NCBI GenBank assembly: GCA_900758315.1
Contig: CAAERF010000040.1
Location: 1-5,903 of the forward strand
Direction of reading: 5' to 3'
Length of the DNA: 5,903 nucleotides
Source: an uncultured Oscillospiraceae bacterium
Lineage (GTDB): Bacteria > Bacillota > Clostridia > Oscillospirales > Oscillospiraceae
Under the pieces are notes generated by a model, which saw nothing but the letters and a program-made list of their open reading frames with translations, was not told where the DNA came from and searched no databases. This document shows positions 5,873 to 5,903 of the stretch, in pieces. Within the stretch, counting starts at the first letter, position 1. Each line of letters opens with the position of its first letter. Position numbers and translations under genes: made by a program.

Positions 5873-5903
5873 GAATCGGATTTTTCAAAATCCAAATTCA
5901 AAA
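5869..5903. repeat. AT-rich long dyad at the right window edge
   Basis: The outer arms TTTTGAAT (5869-5876) and ATTCAAAA (5896-5903) enclose inner arms GGATTTT (5878-5884) and AAAATCC (5887-5893), with a small bulge (C against AA). The inner tip has only 2 nt between 7-bp arms, so a 4-nt loop with 6 pairs is likelier in RNA. The dyad may extend past the window. It could be a bidirectional terminator or a protein-binding site; it directly abuts the preceding hairpin. Confidence 0.5.

Noticed and set aside
5433..5888. 151-codon open frame on the minus strand
   Set aside because: It is antisense to the 111-residue gene, which has a promoter and ribosome-binding site. The Ser/Ala/Phe-rich translation mirrors the Lys/Ala/Glu codons of the real gene.
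1..5903. CRISPR arrays, tRNA or rRNA genes
   Set aside because: No regularly spaced direct repeats, cloverleaf-like segments or rRNA-like conserved stretches were noticed on either strand.

Overview
The window looks like an accessory or capsule-locus region of a Gram-positive gut Firmicute. The moderate GC, the GGAGG ribosome-binding sites and the style of the proteins suggest the Oscillospiraceae/Ruminococcaceae (Faecalibacterium-like). That assignment is inference from protein style, not from a marker gene.

Layout. Positions 137-1510 (minus) encode a membrane sugar-phosphate transferase that starts exopolysaccharide or capsule repeat units. Positions 1562 to about 3664 (minus) encode an SF2 (DEAD/DEAH-like) helicase with four C-terminal helicase-associated (HA) repeats. 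The helicase lies 51 bp upstream of the transferase on the same strand, so the two probably form one leftward operon that may continue past the left edge. Positions 3948-5099 (plus) encode a complete tyrosine recombinase, divergent from that operon. The right end holds a truncated XRE-type regulator remnant (5242-5367) and a small lysine/alanine-rich protein with its own promoter (5458-5793). A terminator-like hairpin and a long dyad close the window.

The key observation is a pair of exact 25-bp inverted repeats (3693-3717 and 5123-5147) bracketing the recombinase gene. The left copy lies in the 5' leader of the helicase. A good promoter on the minus strand (-35 at 3785-3780, extended -10 at 3762-3757) lies just inside the bracketed segment and points out of it into the helicase-transferase operon. 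Each repeat forms a short-spacer dyad of the kind tyrosine recombinases bind. I infer a self-contained invertible promoter switch that carries its own recombinase. In the orientation given, the promoter drives the operon (ON). In the flipped orientation the same promoter would run into a 10-bp hairpin followed directly by six T's at 5148-5153, an apparently perfect intrinsic terminator (OFF).

If correct, one switch would phase-vary both surface polysaccharide initiation and a helicase of unknown, possibly defence-related, role. Inversion itself cannot be shown from one sequence.
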